DNA of 64,000 nt from Paragorgia papillata. Its lineage: Eukaryota > Cnidaria > Anthozoa > Scleralcyonacea > Coralliidae. How positions within the stretch are numbered: the first letter of the stretch is position 1; every line of letters begins with the position of its first letter. Location: assembly GCA_035771165.1 (NCBI GenBank), contig JAWNZC010000014.1:1773001-1837000 (forward strand), read 5' to 3'. The notes below the pieces were generated by a model, which was not told the origin of the DNA, ran no database searches, and saw nothing but the letters and a program-made list of their open reading frames with translations. Made by a program: the position numbers and the translations under genes. Positions 24,601 to 38,938 of the stretch are shown here, piece by piece.

Positions 24601-27600
24601 AAGTGCGATCACAGTCTTCGAATTTTTTTGGCAGAAATGCGATAATATATAAAGAGCGTATGCAACAGATGCAGTGCATGTGAGTGCTATATCAAGACCC
24701 CGTTTACACAAGAGCAAAAGTTTTGGGATTCGTGACGAATCCGGAACCGTTTTAGTACCGGATTCGTTTTGCCATTTACACACAAAAGAATGAATCCGGA
24801 ATAAAAACTTTCCGGTTTGATCACGTATCTGGAGATTTCGAATCCGGAAAAAAATGTAGAAACTTTGTATCCGATTACTTTTGAATCCGAGACAATACGT
24901 AGTGTGAACGGTTATTCAGATGAATTTGGATGCTCTTTCGCTCGTAGTCATGTGAGGTTGCGGTGGAACCAACATGGTCAACATATTAACTGAATTAAAG
25001 GAATTCCGAGTTTAGTGTAAAGGGCCAAATCTGCGAATACTGTTGTAGTGTAAACGCCTAATGAATCTGAATACTCGGTACGAAGTGAATCCGGAAACAT
25101 TTACGTCGTCTGAAACAGTCAACATGTCGTTTCTTACGTCTCTTGCATCTGAAGGTAAAATATTACTAGTTTACAATATGCCAATATGTTTGGAATTTAT
25201 TATTTCAAAAAGGGAAAAGATGATCCTACGTGTCAAATCTGTTGTGGTGAAATATCGATATGTCGGTATAGATTATTGGTATTTTTTTTCCGGTATTGAT
25301 ATTCGGTATTTTTTCAATACCGCATCAGCTTACAGCTCATCTCTAGTTGAAATAACTGAAAATAAATGGACAAAAACTGGTTGTTACAGTATGACTGTGC
25401 AACTGTCAGGTGGTTTCATTGTTTTATAAACATTCTAGTTTTGTTGCAGTTTAATTGTTACAGGCCAGGTTCTTTTTGATTATGTGGTCATATTAGTTAT
25501 AATTAAATAGTTTATTGTACAAAAGCAAGGGGCCACACCCATTTTGAGCTTGTTGTTGGACCAACAGCAAGCACCCTTACCTCGAGAAAAAATAAGAACC
25601 TATTTAAGAACTTAAATAGGCTAAAATCCCAGTAAATACTACTTACATAAGAACCTTTTTATGCTAACTCGAAAAATTGTGGTTCTTATACACAGGTTTT
25701 TACTGTTTACAAATATTTATCAAGAATATAGTCTGACGAAAATACCGTAATCACGTAACTACATTGTTGAAAACTCACTTTACAATATATACACAGATTT
25801 ATTTACAAGCAAACTAACCTGGCTCTTACACTGCTGCATTAAAAGCAAAAATAAAACATTTTGTTTTTATGATTTGGGTGAACACAAAAATGATTCGTCT
25901 AACTGCTATACCTGTGATAATACAGGTCTTTTGACAATACACTTCAACTTTATAGTTTATATCTCGCCGTTTGACAGAGAAAACTTCACGATGGACTGGG
26001 TATGCACAAGAACAGTAATTTGACTGTGCGCAAAAGGCCTGGGACAAGCAGCAGAATAGAAATCCATTTTCGTACCTTTTTATGTATTATTTAAAACACG
26101 TACTGCGAATGTTTTAAATGGCTTCAAAAACTATTCATATAATAAGCTCATAGAAATCAATTTTGAAAATTGAAGTTGTCTGAGCCGCAAAATCAAAGAA
26201 AAAGTTCATCGAAAATAGCGAGCGTGTCTCTATCACATATTATTATACAATACTGATACAATCTCGACTGTGATTGGCTAAAAACCTACAGATAATTAAC
26301 AGTTATACCATGAGCTCGAGTCGTATATGAGCTCATAGCCAACGAGGCGCTTCGCCGAGTTGGCTATTAGTTCGTATACGACGAGAGCGAATGGTATAAC
26401 TGTTTTATTATATAGCCAAGCACTGTACAAGAGACAAAATTACAGCGAAATGTTTGAAACGACAAACTTCCGGCATAGGCAACTAATACTTCCGCCATGC
26501 GTAATGATGCATTCACATAGAGTTTCTCGCTGAGCTGTTCGGTATATTGTTCGGTATTAAACAGCTTCGAAATGTTGTATAAATGTTGCTCGAGAGGCAA
26601 AAAATGTGTTAAGCAGATCAACAAAAAAGATTAAAAGGTAGCTTTATGAAGTCAAAAGGTGGGTCAGTTGTTTATAATTAGCGTTGCTGTCGTGAAAAAG
26701 GTTTTGATTTCATGCAAAAATGAAACTGAAACACCTTCGGCAGTGAAACTAAATTACTTAGTTGGTTGTTTTTGAAAACGAACATGCTTTTTACTACTCC
26801 AAATGCTCATCTAAATAAAAAAAAAGTCTCTTTTCTTTACTGGTAATCTCCTACGAAATGTGTGTTGTAAGCTTGATTTTAACAGTGAGTTTCTTTGTTT
26901 GGCAACAAATTAATATCAACCCGTTAATTTAGTCGGGTTTTTGAAGTAAAAAGACGTAATTTTTAGGTGAATTTTACTATTTAACATGCTAAATTGTGTA
27001 TCTGTTAATGTATTTTTACACAATGTTTTTGTTTATACATTAGTTTGAGGGTGTTGATGTTTTTCTATATAAAAATCCGTCAATTTCAACTCTTTTCAGT
27101 TTAAAAAAACATGCCGCCATCTTGTTTTCCCTCTACTAGTAGGATATGAGGTGATAGCCTGGTAGTAGGGAACCAATCAGATTACGCAAAAGCTCATATC
27201 CGATAGCACGCTATATAATAAATAATAATTCTTGATATCTGTAGCTATGACGCGCTGGCCAGCGGTTTGAACAAAACAAACATGGCGGCCGTCCTTAGGA
27301 GTGAAGATCAGAAGCCGATTAATCCGGCGGATTTGGCACGTTTTGTTGATGCTAAAACCACCAAGAAAAAACAAGCGAGCTACACATACAGCTGTTAGAG
27401 TTTGAAAGAGAAAATTGTATTTGAAAGCGAAAAAAGTTAGCGAACCTCGAACTGAAGACGGTATGAATATTTACTATTTTACCTAACTTTGTAAAAATCT
27501 TTCTAAAGGCTTCTACATTTATAATTGTATAATAAAACAATTATTGAATTCGGTTATCGCACGGATATCAAGAATTATCAAGGCCTCTGTTTGTGTTATC

Positions 27601-30600
27601 CACCTCAGCCTTCGGCTTCGGCAGATAACACAAACCTCGGCCTTGATAATTCTTGATATCATGCTCAACCTCATCCAATAATTGTATAATAGCGACACGT
27701 CACGGTCATGATTTTCCTTTGTGTTTTCCTCATGAATTATTAATGAGTTTTTGAAGAAACTGTTTGAAACTTCGTACCAATATTTAAATGATGGATATCT
27801 ATATCCAGTTCAACGACGACTGATGATTTCCCAATAAATATGTGAAAATGACAGAATGTCGGAATCCTCATAAGGACATTCAACATCCGGGCTCAGGGGC
27901 CCCCTGTGACAGTAGGAGTTACACCACTGAATACTGGGTAGTTGATGTTCATAAATGTGTTTTTCCCCCACCATATTGCAAGGGGTGCAAACCCATTGGG
28001 GTGAGTGCATGGCCATACCTATTTATTCTTGTTAAAATCATGGTGATCCAAATGACAATTAAAGATGAAATCAACAAAGACCGAAGTGATATTCTTCTTG
28101 CTTTGTGAGTTTTGCCATGATTTTAACAAGGATAAGTGGGTTTGGCCGCGTGCTTACCCCAATGGGTTTGCACCCTTTGTAATATGATGGAAAAAACCCT
28201 TGAACTCCCCTATATACAAACCAGTAATAGTAGAAATCCTTCCGGCTCCTTATTGGTCAATATTATTTAGTATCTCACCTTCAGGGACACTGGAACTGGG
28301 TGGGGGGCAGGAGGAGCAGTCTCCTATACAGTAGCTAGGAGGGGCAAGTGCACGACATTTAAATTTAAAAGAAAGGAACTTGTTGAATGTTTTTGTGGCA
28401 TATGAACACACATGAAGGTTAACTATTGTCTAAAACCTATATTAAAGCAGTCGACTATGATGAAACAAAGTATCAGTTAGGTCCATGGAAAATTGGATTG
28501 CCCTTTGGTGTCCCTGATCACCATGTATGTTCTTACAGATATCGGTACATGAAAAATAGGCACACCCAGGTGTGCATGTATCTACTGCGTTTAATGCCAA
28601 TAGCTACTATGGTAAAAACAATGATGCAACTGTGTACTTGTAACAACCTTGTATTCATAACTGAACAAGATTCTTGACAAAATTGATGGAATTGTATGGT
28701 TGTAACAACCTTGTATTCAGATCCTCTAGAGCTGAACAAGATTTTTGACAAAATTGTCTACTGTATGCTCACAGGCCATGCTGTGTTTTAACTTTGATAA
28801 AGAACTCCGTCAACTCAGACTCTCAGAGTAAAGCCAGCAAGGCACAGAAGGCTAAGTGCTAACAATTCTACTTGTATCTGGCATGAGTTCCAAGCCCGGA
28901 CAGGTGCATTTAAATACTAACTCAATCCAAATGGGCTTTACTCCAGTCCTCAGTGGTGAGAGGCAGTGCACTAATAGCTTGACTATTAAAGCTACATGGT
29001 ACTAAAAGCTATAGTCGTAATTCTAGTTGATGTTTGAGAGTTAATACAATGAGTGAACAATTCATGAGTAACAATGAGTAATATTTGTTAACTTTAGACA
29101 AGTTGATCTTGACGATCGTTACCACAACAAGTTTATCTTTTACAACTGCTTTTTGACTCAGAATGGAAAGTGACAAAACTGAGTGTTAACATCTAAAAAA
29201 TACTACTGGAAGATCATAAATAAAGCCAAGAGCCTTTAACAAGATTAATTAAACTAGTGCAAAAATTGAATCAAACGTAACAAAAACACAGTGCAAAAAC
29301 TGAAGTGAACGACACCATTTTGATGTGGAGAACATGACTCTAAGGCCATGATATTAAACACACAAAATAATGTCAAATTTCTTTTATTTTAATAACTAAA
29401 ATAATAACATTTTAATGTTGTTAATAAATCAAGACTGCACTTCTCGATCTTTGAAGTGTTTTTGCTTTTTCCATTTCCCTTGTAAATCTGTATAAATTGG
29501 CATTTTCCTAATGCAGTGCTGCCAAAATGGCTGATACAGGGCTTTCAACCTCAGAAAATTGCTTGCGTGGGCAAAACTTGTTGGGCATGCAATTATGTAT
29601 AAGGTAGACAACAATTTAATGCCATAAAAAACTAATGAAAAATCATTTGTACTGTACCTTTTACATGTATGTAAAAATGGTACTTAGTAAGCTAGAAATT
29701 CTGCATTATTATTTACGGAGTCAGACTGTCAGAATCACTGTCCATGTTGTCATGTGTTCTAGTTGTCCTGGAGAAGTTGGGAACCTGAATTTCTTTCTTG
29801 GTCACATGAACTGGTTTCTTCCCACAAACTTTGCTGATAGACACCTTCTTTTCAACACACGATCGTGTGCCCCCTGTTGAAAGCCCTGCTACTATGACAT
29901 CACATCACTAATCTACCTGCCATGTACAACGACGTGTCATTTACAATTACCACTTTTACCTGGCAACAGGGGTGGCCATAAAACTCTGGTTCTACTGTAT
30001 TTGAAATTTCACAAAATAATATAAAAGCTGAACAGCAATTTCATGGAGTAGAGATACATGCAGGCTAAATCCACTGTATATATACTGTATATTTATGTAT
30101 TTTAAAATTGTGTTTAAATTTATTTTAAAATTACCCTCTTCTACTTCAAGTGTAATGTAGTAGAAAACAAACCAACCCAAAGCAATTGATGACAGTGTAG
30201 TCTTTCTTTACTGGCACGTGCAAGTATAGAGTGTTTATCTTAGAAAGACAAATAAGACAAGCATGTTGAAAAATAAATTAGCAAGGCAAGTTCTTCACTT
30301 TGCTTCAGTGTGGCAATGGAGCTGTGACCTAAGGCCCCTAAGGGATAACAGCAACCCATATTATGCTGTCTAATCTTGAAACCAGTATTTTATTTTATTT
30401 TAGGATACTCGCATGAATGCTGAAGCAGCTAAAAATGCCATTGATGGGTCAACATGGAGAGGAAGGATGTTTGCTGTGAGGTTTGCAAGTATATCCACTG
30501 CTATCCATGTTTCCAATCTGGGTCCTCTTGTTTCTAATGAAATGCTTGAAAAAGCCTTTTCTACATTTGGAGATGTAGAGAGAGCTGTGGTAGTTGTAGA

Positions 30601-33600
30601 TGATCGAGGAAGAAGTAAAGGCTATGGAGTGGTGGAGTTTGCTCGAAAAAGTAGTGCAATGAATGCAATTCAAAGAACAAATGAAGGCTTTTTTATGATT
30701 GGCAGGTATTTTTAAATTTTACTTTTGTCTGTTTGCTATTTGCATAATATGTGACCCTCCATGGGAAAAAATGTACATTAACAATAATGCTTTAGCAAAC
30801 GGTATGAATTGAAAATACTGTTTGAATGTTGTTAAAATGCCATTCAAATGGTTGGATGATGAACCGTTTGAATGATAGTGAGTAGCATTTGACTGGTACT
30901 TTCTACCATTCAATCGGTTCATCTAACTGTTTAGCTGGTAGCAAGAAGCAGTCGAACAGTTGGATGACCCATTTGAACACCTAACCAGTACTGTTCAAAC
31001 AGTGTTCAATTTAAAGCTTAGCTAGCAGTGTTCAAACAGGTAGTCAGGTGGGAAGCACAGTCTTGTTAGAAAAATGATAGCCCAGCAAATAACTTTAAGG
31101 AAAACCATAATGATTACATAATATTTAAAAATATTTTAATACTGACATTTCATGTTACTAACCCAGTAACATCTTCAGAGTGAATAAATTATTTACAGAG
31201 ATTGATATTAAATAGCTGATAAATAAATAGGTGGTGGCAGAATTTTTTCCTTAAAGTTATTTGGTGGGCTAGCATTCAAACAGCTAGAGTCAGCACTGTT
31301 CATAGGGTCGTTCAAATGCCTAAATTAAAACAGTATGAATGCCCAACTCAATAATTAATTAATTTTACCCTCATCCCTTTGATGCCCGGATACAGATTTT
31401 TCTGTATTTTTCAGTTGCTATGGTTTAGCCGATCATAGCTCAGCAGGCTTACCATATACGGTAAAACAGATTGCACCATCAGAAAGAGCATGACATTTTT
31501 TGCTTGAAAGTTATACAAATCGCGATGTGAACATGTTCTCGTGCATTAACATATTTTGCATTAAACATGGGGATGTTCAGAGAGATTTTTGGTGAGTTGG
31601 ACAGTGAAGAATTCTTCTACGGGTTTGAATTTGAGGACATCAAACTCGACAACAACGAAGATGGTGCTGGCATTTAGGGTGAGGCGGTTTTTATAAAAAA
31701 CCGAAAACCGAAAACCGCCCGAAAAAACCCGAAAAAACCGAGTGAACCGATTTTTTTTTGGCTTCGTGACGCTTATTTCCTGGTGTCAATGGCGCGTTGC
31801 TGGCGAAGAGGCTCTTTACTGTAGGCGGCATTTCGGATGAAGCCGCGTTGCTAGCGTTCGTCGGCCGACTCACTGCTGCCTTTCGTCCCGGCGGCGTCAT
31901 CGTGGCATATTGGGTAGGATGGATTCTTCTAAAATGCTGCATCAAATTCGATGAATTGCCTCCCTTCTTTTTTACGGACCGCGTGCAAATTTTACATTCA
32001 GGAGAATCGTCTGGTTTTTCGGCTTTCTTGAAGAAATGCCAAACAGCACTTTGGCTCATTTGGGCAGAGAAATGTTACCAGTAACCAACAGTTTCGGACA
32101 GCGTAACAAAGTATTCCAAGTTTCAACGAACGCCGTTACTTAAAAAGGCAAAGCTGAAAGAGCTCGAGTCAGAAAATATACGCGATATAACATTGAAAGC
32201 GAAAATTGTTTAATTATTCATGTTACGCTCCGACTGTTTATGAGTCATACACCAATTTTACTTTAGACCTGTCTTCGCAGACTGGTCCGCCTTCATTTGA
32301 GCCAATCAAAATTCATCTTCGTTTGATCCGCTTATGCGTTCAAGCTCGTGCGAATCTGAATCGAAGCCTTTCCGTAATTTCCGTTCTTATATCGGAGATC
32401 ATACCTGGCAATAAACGTACGGTATTTCGAAGGCGCAAATCTCTTCAGTCGTTTCCCCGTCAATTCCGTGTGTAAACGCAACAAAAACCCGTGTAAGTAT
32501 GGTTCGATTTTATTGAAATACCGATTTTTCTTTCGATTTTTCGATTTTTTCGGTTTTTCGGTTTTCCTCCAAAAGCAACATCGGTTAAATCGGTTTTCAA
32601 AAAACATCGTTTTTTTTCGGTTTATCGATTAACCGCCTCACCCTACTGGCATTGTTGATGAATGTAATGATGATGAAGAAATACAGGTGGAAGATCTTGA
32701 ATGGTCAAGAGAAGCCAGCCATATCAATGTATCAGCTTTTTCTCCTTCCTTTGGTCCTTTGAATTATCCAACATTGCAGTCAGTGCTGGGATTTTTCTTA
32801 TTATTCTTCAGGCTTGAGGTGTTCAAACAAATCGTAGAGCAAATTAATCTCTATGCTGAGAAAGAAGTGATGGACCATGACTGGTTTGATGGAGATTATT
32901 GACAGCCCAATCTAACAGAGTACAGACTGTTGAAGAGCTAAAAGCTTTCCTTGGAGTGCTCATAATGATGGGCATTGTCTGTCTCCCAACAACAGATTTT
33001 GGTGGGGGGGGGGGGGGGGGGGATTTTTGGCATCCTCCCCCCCATTGCTACCTTAATAATATACATGACAAAATTACTGCATCCTGATTGGTCGAGAGGA
33101 GTGCAATTTCAATGTAATACAGTGCAGAAAAGGTGTAATACAGTGCAAATTTCAATGAGTATTAACCATTCTGATCGGAAAGCCAATGAAATGCTTATAC
33201 GGATTTTGAAGGATGGTTTTTCCTCACGAGAAAATCCAATATGGCGACCAAAACATAGGGTTGTCGAAGAACATTTCGATAAAATACAGAGTGAATTTTG
33301 CTTTAATATTGTCATTAAAGTTCCTGAAGACTAATAATAATCGAATGTACTTACCTTTAAATTATTAGTCGCTCCACGAATACAGTTTAAACAACTTGAT
33401 GGCAAGTCTCTATTTCAAAATAATTTCCATAAACTGCGCGCAGATCGAAGATTATCTGTCCTTTTTATTTTGGTGGATTGTCTATGGTATGACTTCCGTT
33501 CCGACTGAGACGTAGCTCTATTAATTACAGCCCAGGCCCAAGACAAACGGTCTAACTTTCAAAATGGCGCGATTTGGGCTGATTTGGCCAACTTTGGAGC

Positions 33601-36600
33601 GCTGTGACTGGGCGGGGATTTAATATTTTTGAGAAAAAATTGCGGGAAACATTTTCTTTTAACCTAAGTTATTTAAATAATTATGTAAAGATCCCACAGG
33701 CCATAGAGGCACTTTAACAACATGACTAGTCAGCTGCGGGATCTGTTATTTGTGAAAGATAAATTGTTGTTCAAATAGTTTGGCCAAAAGATTAAATGTT
33801 TCAGACATTACATAATGAAAGGTGCTTTACTGGGTGTGACCACCATGCTTTAGCAATTCTTCTAGTGCTGTTGATTTAGTGCCTAAACTAAGAAATCTTA
33901 ATAAAAATTTTAGTGAATTAATATGTTTTCATTAATTTGGGGTTACTGGTGGGTTGGATTTGCAAAAAACATTTGGCCAAAAAAGTCAAACCTAATTGGC
34001 TGAAGTGCTTTAGTTATCAAGATATGTTGTCTTAACTGGTGATACACTGTATAATTACTTTCAATTGTAATATTAACCCATTCCCGCCTGAAGGGGCCAG
34101 AAATGCCCCCTTTATATTTTTTTACTTCGTCTAACGCGGGCCAGACGATTTTACTCATCGAAGAGAGAACCCTCAGACATCCTAGGCAGCGATGGGTCAA
34201 TGTTATTTTGACGTCCCAGTGATGATTACATTATTTTTACAACTGGAATTACCGGCTGACTTAAAACTGATGTATGTAGAAACTGAGGGACAAAATACAT
34301 GATTGTAATTTATTTATATCGAGATACATAATACACCGGCTAGTGCCTGTATAAATTGGGGCCAAGCTAAACATTTTATTCCAGGCCTCTCACAATTTCG
34401 GTCTGCCGCTCGATGTTAAAAAAGAGAGGCCTGGGAACCAGGCTGGGAAAAGCCTATGTCTAGGCTGATAATCAAGGGCGGATCCAGACTCATCTGGCAG
34501 GAGAGGTGCAGATTTCCAAGGGGGGGGGGGGGGGTGGTGTGTCAGTGAGACTGGGGTCTGGTCCAGGGGCGGGGCGGCGGAGCACCTGAAAAATGTTTTG
34601 AAAATAGGTGTTCACAGATGTAATCTGGACAATGTAAAATGGTGGAAGTAAATTAGTAAATAAGTAAAAGAAACAGAACATCCCATTATACGAGGCAAGG
34701 CTAATTAAAAATTTTAAAATTTTACTACATATATATATATATATATATATATACAGCTTAGTTGATACATTGAATATTGATAGAATCATAGAAACCGAAA
34801 TAAATATAAAATGTTACATAAAGTAACTGTATACAGTGTAGTAAACAATAAAAATGTTGCTGGCTTGCTAATGCTAGGAATGGGAAAATTGTAAAATCCT
34901 AGTTCAAAATTAATCCAAGTTCTAAGTTAAACTTTGACCCTTCTATTGTGCATGTTCCCCCATGCAGTAACGACTTCATCCAAATCTAGAGACTCTGCAA
35001 CGTCTCTATTTAGAGAAATGCATAGCAGGTCACTTAGTCGTTCTGGAAGAAGGGTGGATCTCAGCTTAGTGCAGATGCGGTAATTCATGCCGGAGAATGC
35101 TCTTTCAACTGAAGCGGTTGATGTTGAAATGGTGTTTTTAACTGCTATTAAAGTGGTCAAGTTTGGAAGCCTCTTTGGATTAATTGGTAGACCAAGACGG
35201 TGATCTGCTTTTGCTCGTTCAATTTCTACTTTGAGGATGGCTCTGTCAATGTTGAGACAGCTGAACGTATCCACTAGAACATCTAGCCCATCTAGGTCCA
35301 AGTAGATATCCGAACCTGCATTGAGAGCATTGATCGCTCTAAGAACTTCTATGTTCTTGGAATCGAATCTGACATTGAACTCATCGTTGAGTTTCGTCTT
35401 CAGCTCTGTGTTGAGTTATCAATTCTTTTAGCAGAAGCTCCTGATCATCACCGGTCGTGGCTGCACCAGCTCTGGTGTTGTGGATAGGCATGGTGTTCCT
35501 GAGAGCTAAGGGATTTCCTATCTTTACTGATATCTCTTTTGAATGGGTGAATATGTCCTCATCCTTTATATTATTGACAGAGTCCCGAGTTCGGGTCAGC
35601 TCGTGTTGGACGTCAGTCCAATTAATGTCTTCTGACTGAAGCTCTTTGTTAAGGAAGTATAGCTCGGAGAGATACTTACGAAGTGTTGTCAGACAGACAA
35701 TGAACTTCCCTGACATCAGTTTATGGTACAGCCCAGCAGCTGTTTCTGCCTGGGTAGCACTATAGACATACTCGTCATCCCCCTCATTCTCTCCGGGATT
35801 GTTTGCAAGTAACGTACCTTTCGTTTTCTTTCGTATAAAGCTCATAAGCGTTGCTTGTCGTTTCATATTGCTATTCGAAAATTAAAGTTAGTAACTAGAC
35901 CGTCTATACCTGTTGAATTGCCAATCATCATTCATCACGGAAAGAACCATGCGGAAAGTGATCAATAGTTTGCCTGTCTACTTTGTCGATGCTGACTTTC
36001 TCAGGGGGTGTGTGGGTGTGCTGCAGACTGCATGGGGGTGCGCACCCCCTGCACCCCCCCCCCAGAAAATCCGCCTATGCTGATAGTACACTAACAGTAG
36101 ATAAATCACAGGATGTTTTTAAGTTAATGAGATGGATGTTGGGTTAACCTAGAAGTGAAATAATATAGACTAAATGAATTGGGTAATACGACATACTAAA
36201 AATAAAAATGAGAAATATTTAAGTTTGAAGCTGTACAGTAGTTTGGGGTAATGACATAACACTGTCAGAACAAACCCCTGTCCAAAGTTTGTCTGCTAAA
36301 AAAAGATATTGACAAAATCTTGTTCCAAATTTCAAATCAATGTAACCTTCTTAAAGTGCCCCTAACTAACGTCGACAATTTTTATTGTCTTATTTGGAAG
36401 AACTTTTAAAATGATAAAGTAACTTCTTTGGAAGATTTTCACTTTTTTTTAGATATTTCATTTTGTTTGATATGCGAATGTCCGGAATTTACGTCACACA
36501 TGCATAATGACTTATCAGAGAATGTTATATATTTGCGTTCATCAAAATACAAACACTAAAGTATGAATAACATGTGTGCGTGTTTCTCCCACAACACCAA

Positions 36601-38785
36601 ACTTCTCGATTTTAAAAAATTTCGTTCGAGAATGAAAGAGATACACCAATTTCTTCGATAAGTCATTATGACGTAAATTCCGTACATTTGCATATCAAAC
36701 AAAATGAAATATCTCGAAAACAAAGCAAAAAAGCGAATATCTTCCAAAGAAGTTACTTCATCATTTTAAAATTTCTTCCAAATAAGACAATAAAAACTGT
36801 CGAGGTTAGGGGCACTTTAAACACTTGTGAACTGTGTAACAATTTTGACACTTGTTTTCCTGAAGTGTACATGTTTAACTACAGTACTTTAACTTGCATA
36901 GTCAATTGGGATATATGGTCTGGAAACTTGGCTAAAGTCTTTGTTCTATTTTTTTTGTTCAAGTTTATGCAATTTTGTGCAGTTATCATGAAATAGTCAT
37001 CCGATTGCAGCATTTACTTAATTGCATCAATTGCTGTTCAAATCATACTATTTAAATATTAATTAGCACTGGGACCATCCCAACATAAAATCACAGCTCA
37101 TTGTACAGTATCGCATTGAAGTTTTCTGGTCCTTTAAACGGTTTCTTGATGGACTATGGTATATGTACAGTACCACTTGAATGAAACGTATCTTTGCAAT
37201 ACACCTATCACGAAATACACCTAAACCCGCAAAATGCCTGATTTTACCGCACTTCCGGTCTTGAACACGCGTTGTTTGCGCGAGATTTTTTGAAGTAGCG
37301 TTCTTCCTGACTACCAAAACTGACATCTCTACAATTGCCAAGCTGCAAACTAAAGAACTTGGGCTTTCATCCATGAAAAATCTGGAAAAAGCCACAACCG
37401 GAAGTGCGGTAAAATCAGGCATTTTGCGGGTTTAGGTGTATTTCGTGATAGGTGTATTGCAAAATAAGTGTGTTTTGCATCGTATCAAGAATCAAGAAAT
37501 GTTTCAAAAGTTAGTTGAAACTGCATGTAAATCAGAGCTCTGTAAGTTGTCAAAGACCTCTTTATTAGATGTTCCAAGTACAAGTATCACTGATACGGTA
37601 TAAAATCATATGGAATAAATAAAATTGGTGATGATTATAGTAAAATTCGCGAGGGACTTGGTGATATTGGTCCTATCAGATTAGACAATGGTGTATATTA
37701 GTGTCTGTCTCGTGTTGAATTTATAATTAATAAGAAATATGGTAATAAACGGTTCTTTGTTTGCGCGACTTTACCGGTTTCAAAACTCGTGCACATGACT
37801 AAATTTTTTTATCTGATTGACTAATTAGTTCATGAATTATTAATGAGTTTGAGAATAATATTTCTTTAATTTAAAAAAAATATTAAGATACATCTAAATG
37901 TTATTTTACGTGTATATTTACCTAGATCACCACGACCAGTTTTTATTAAGCAGCAGGAACAAACTGATGATGAAGAGGGTCTCCTTGAGAAGTCTATTGA
38001 ACGGCAGCAAGGGTATTACAAGTAAGTGAATTATTTTTTAATAAAATGCGTCGTGATTTTTGTAACAATAAATACATTCAGTAAATTGTTTTTAATAAAT
38101 AAAGGATTTGGGGAAGAATACCAGTGCTTTGACTACTAAGCTTAATATTGGGACAACCGGTCAGCATTGTGAGATATATCAATTTACGTAACATTGCATA
38201 ATGCACATGGTAGTCCATGTTATCATGGCTCAACACTGAACAGGGTATTTTTCTCCAGGATAAAGTACTATAGGCTTGACACAAGCCATCACTAGTTAAT
38301 TATGTTTGTAGATGCTCAAAAGTACGGTAGCTCAGTCTGCAACCAAGTATTCAGTTTGTGCAGCAATAATTTGACTTCGTTAGAAATCAATCAATTTTCT
38401 TCATTCACGTACAGTCCAGTACACTACGAAAGACAACTGCATTTTTCGTACCATTTTATGAGTGATCATAACAAGGCCTATATTGAATTTATCTCAATGA
38501 TGAAATTTTAAACTAAGGATCAACCATCTGATTTGATGATGATTTTTTTTTTGAAAACTGAGAGATAAATGGTTATAAAAACATAAATTTTGGTAGGAAA
38601 CTCTATGTTTTGTGGATTTAGATTAAGTGAATACCCAACTATAGTAATTAGTCAGCATTTTCCAGTCGCCAAACTATCAAGTAATTTCATACCTAGTTTG
38701 TAAGGCTAATGTTGGGAAAGCTGGACAGCTGTTGCAGTGGCGTGGTGGCAAGTTTCAGTCTGGGGTGGCCAGATTAGCTTTGGCG

Positions 38786-38816
<31 letters not shown>

Positions 38817-38907
38817 AAGAAAAGAAAAAAAGACATTACTATATTTGATAAATGATCACAATTTTTGTATTAAAATAACTTAAGTAGCGCCAAACCTGTA
38901 GGGGGGG

Positions 38908-38938
<31 letters not shown>

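Larger units (their letters stand above)
22094..30403 (+). other. DBHS intron 1, repeat-filled
   Basis: An 8.3-kb intron. It holds one inverted copy of a roughly 1-kb element (22829-23795), foldbacks at 24291-24383, 26297-26404 and 27564-27660, tail repeats, and an inverted-repeat element at 27959-28198. 28200-30400 shows no feature I recognise. Confidence 0.65.
31567..33000 (+). pseudogene. piggyBac-type transposase relic (N-terminal part)
   Basis: From an ATG at 31567 an acidic segment (FREIFGELDSEEFFYGF) is interrupted by the element at 31675-32645 and resumes with DDEEIQVEDLEW. It continues to FKQIVEQINLYAEKE and then, after a stop and a frameshift near 32900, EELKAFLGVLIMMGIVCLP. That last block is the conserved start of the piggyBac transposase core (F..I...N.YA ... 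FLG..I.MGI..LP). The catalytic DDD region is absent: the sequence runs into a poly-G tract at 33002. Confidence 0.75.
30706..37925 (+). other. DBHS intron 2, transposon-rich
   Basis: Holds a piggyBac relic (31567-33000) split by a hAT-type element (31675-32645), a deleted hAT element (34473-36079) and two inverted-repeat elements (36351-36820, 37193-37463). Around 30800-31060 there is a degenerate TTCAAACAGT-rich stretch. 33060-34450 has repeat-like sequence without recognisable coding content. Confidence 0.65.

Noticed and set aside
32899..33334. Open frames with glycine runs
   Set aside because: The glycine run comes from a poly-G tract; only the piggyBac segment before it has real similarity.
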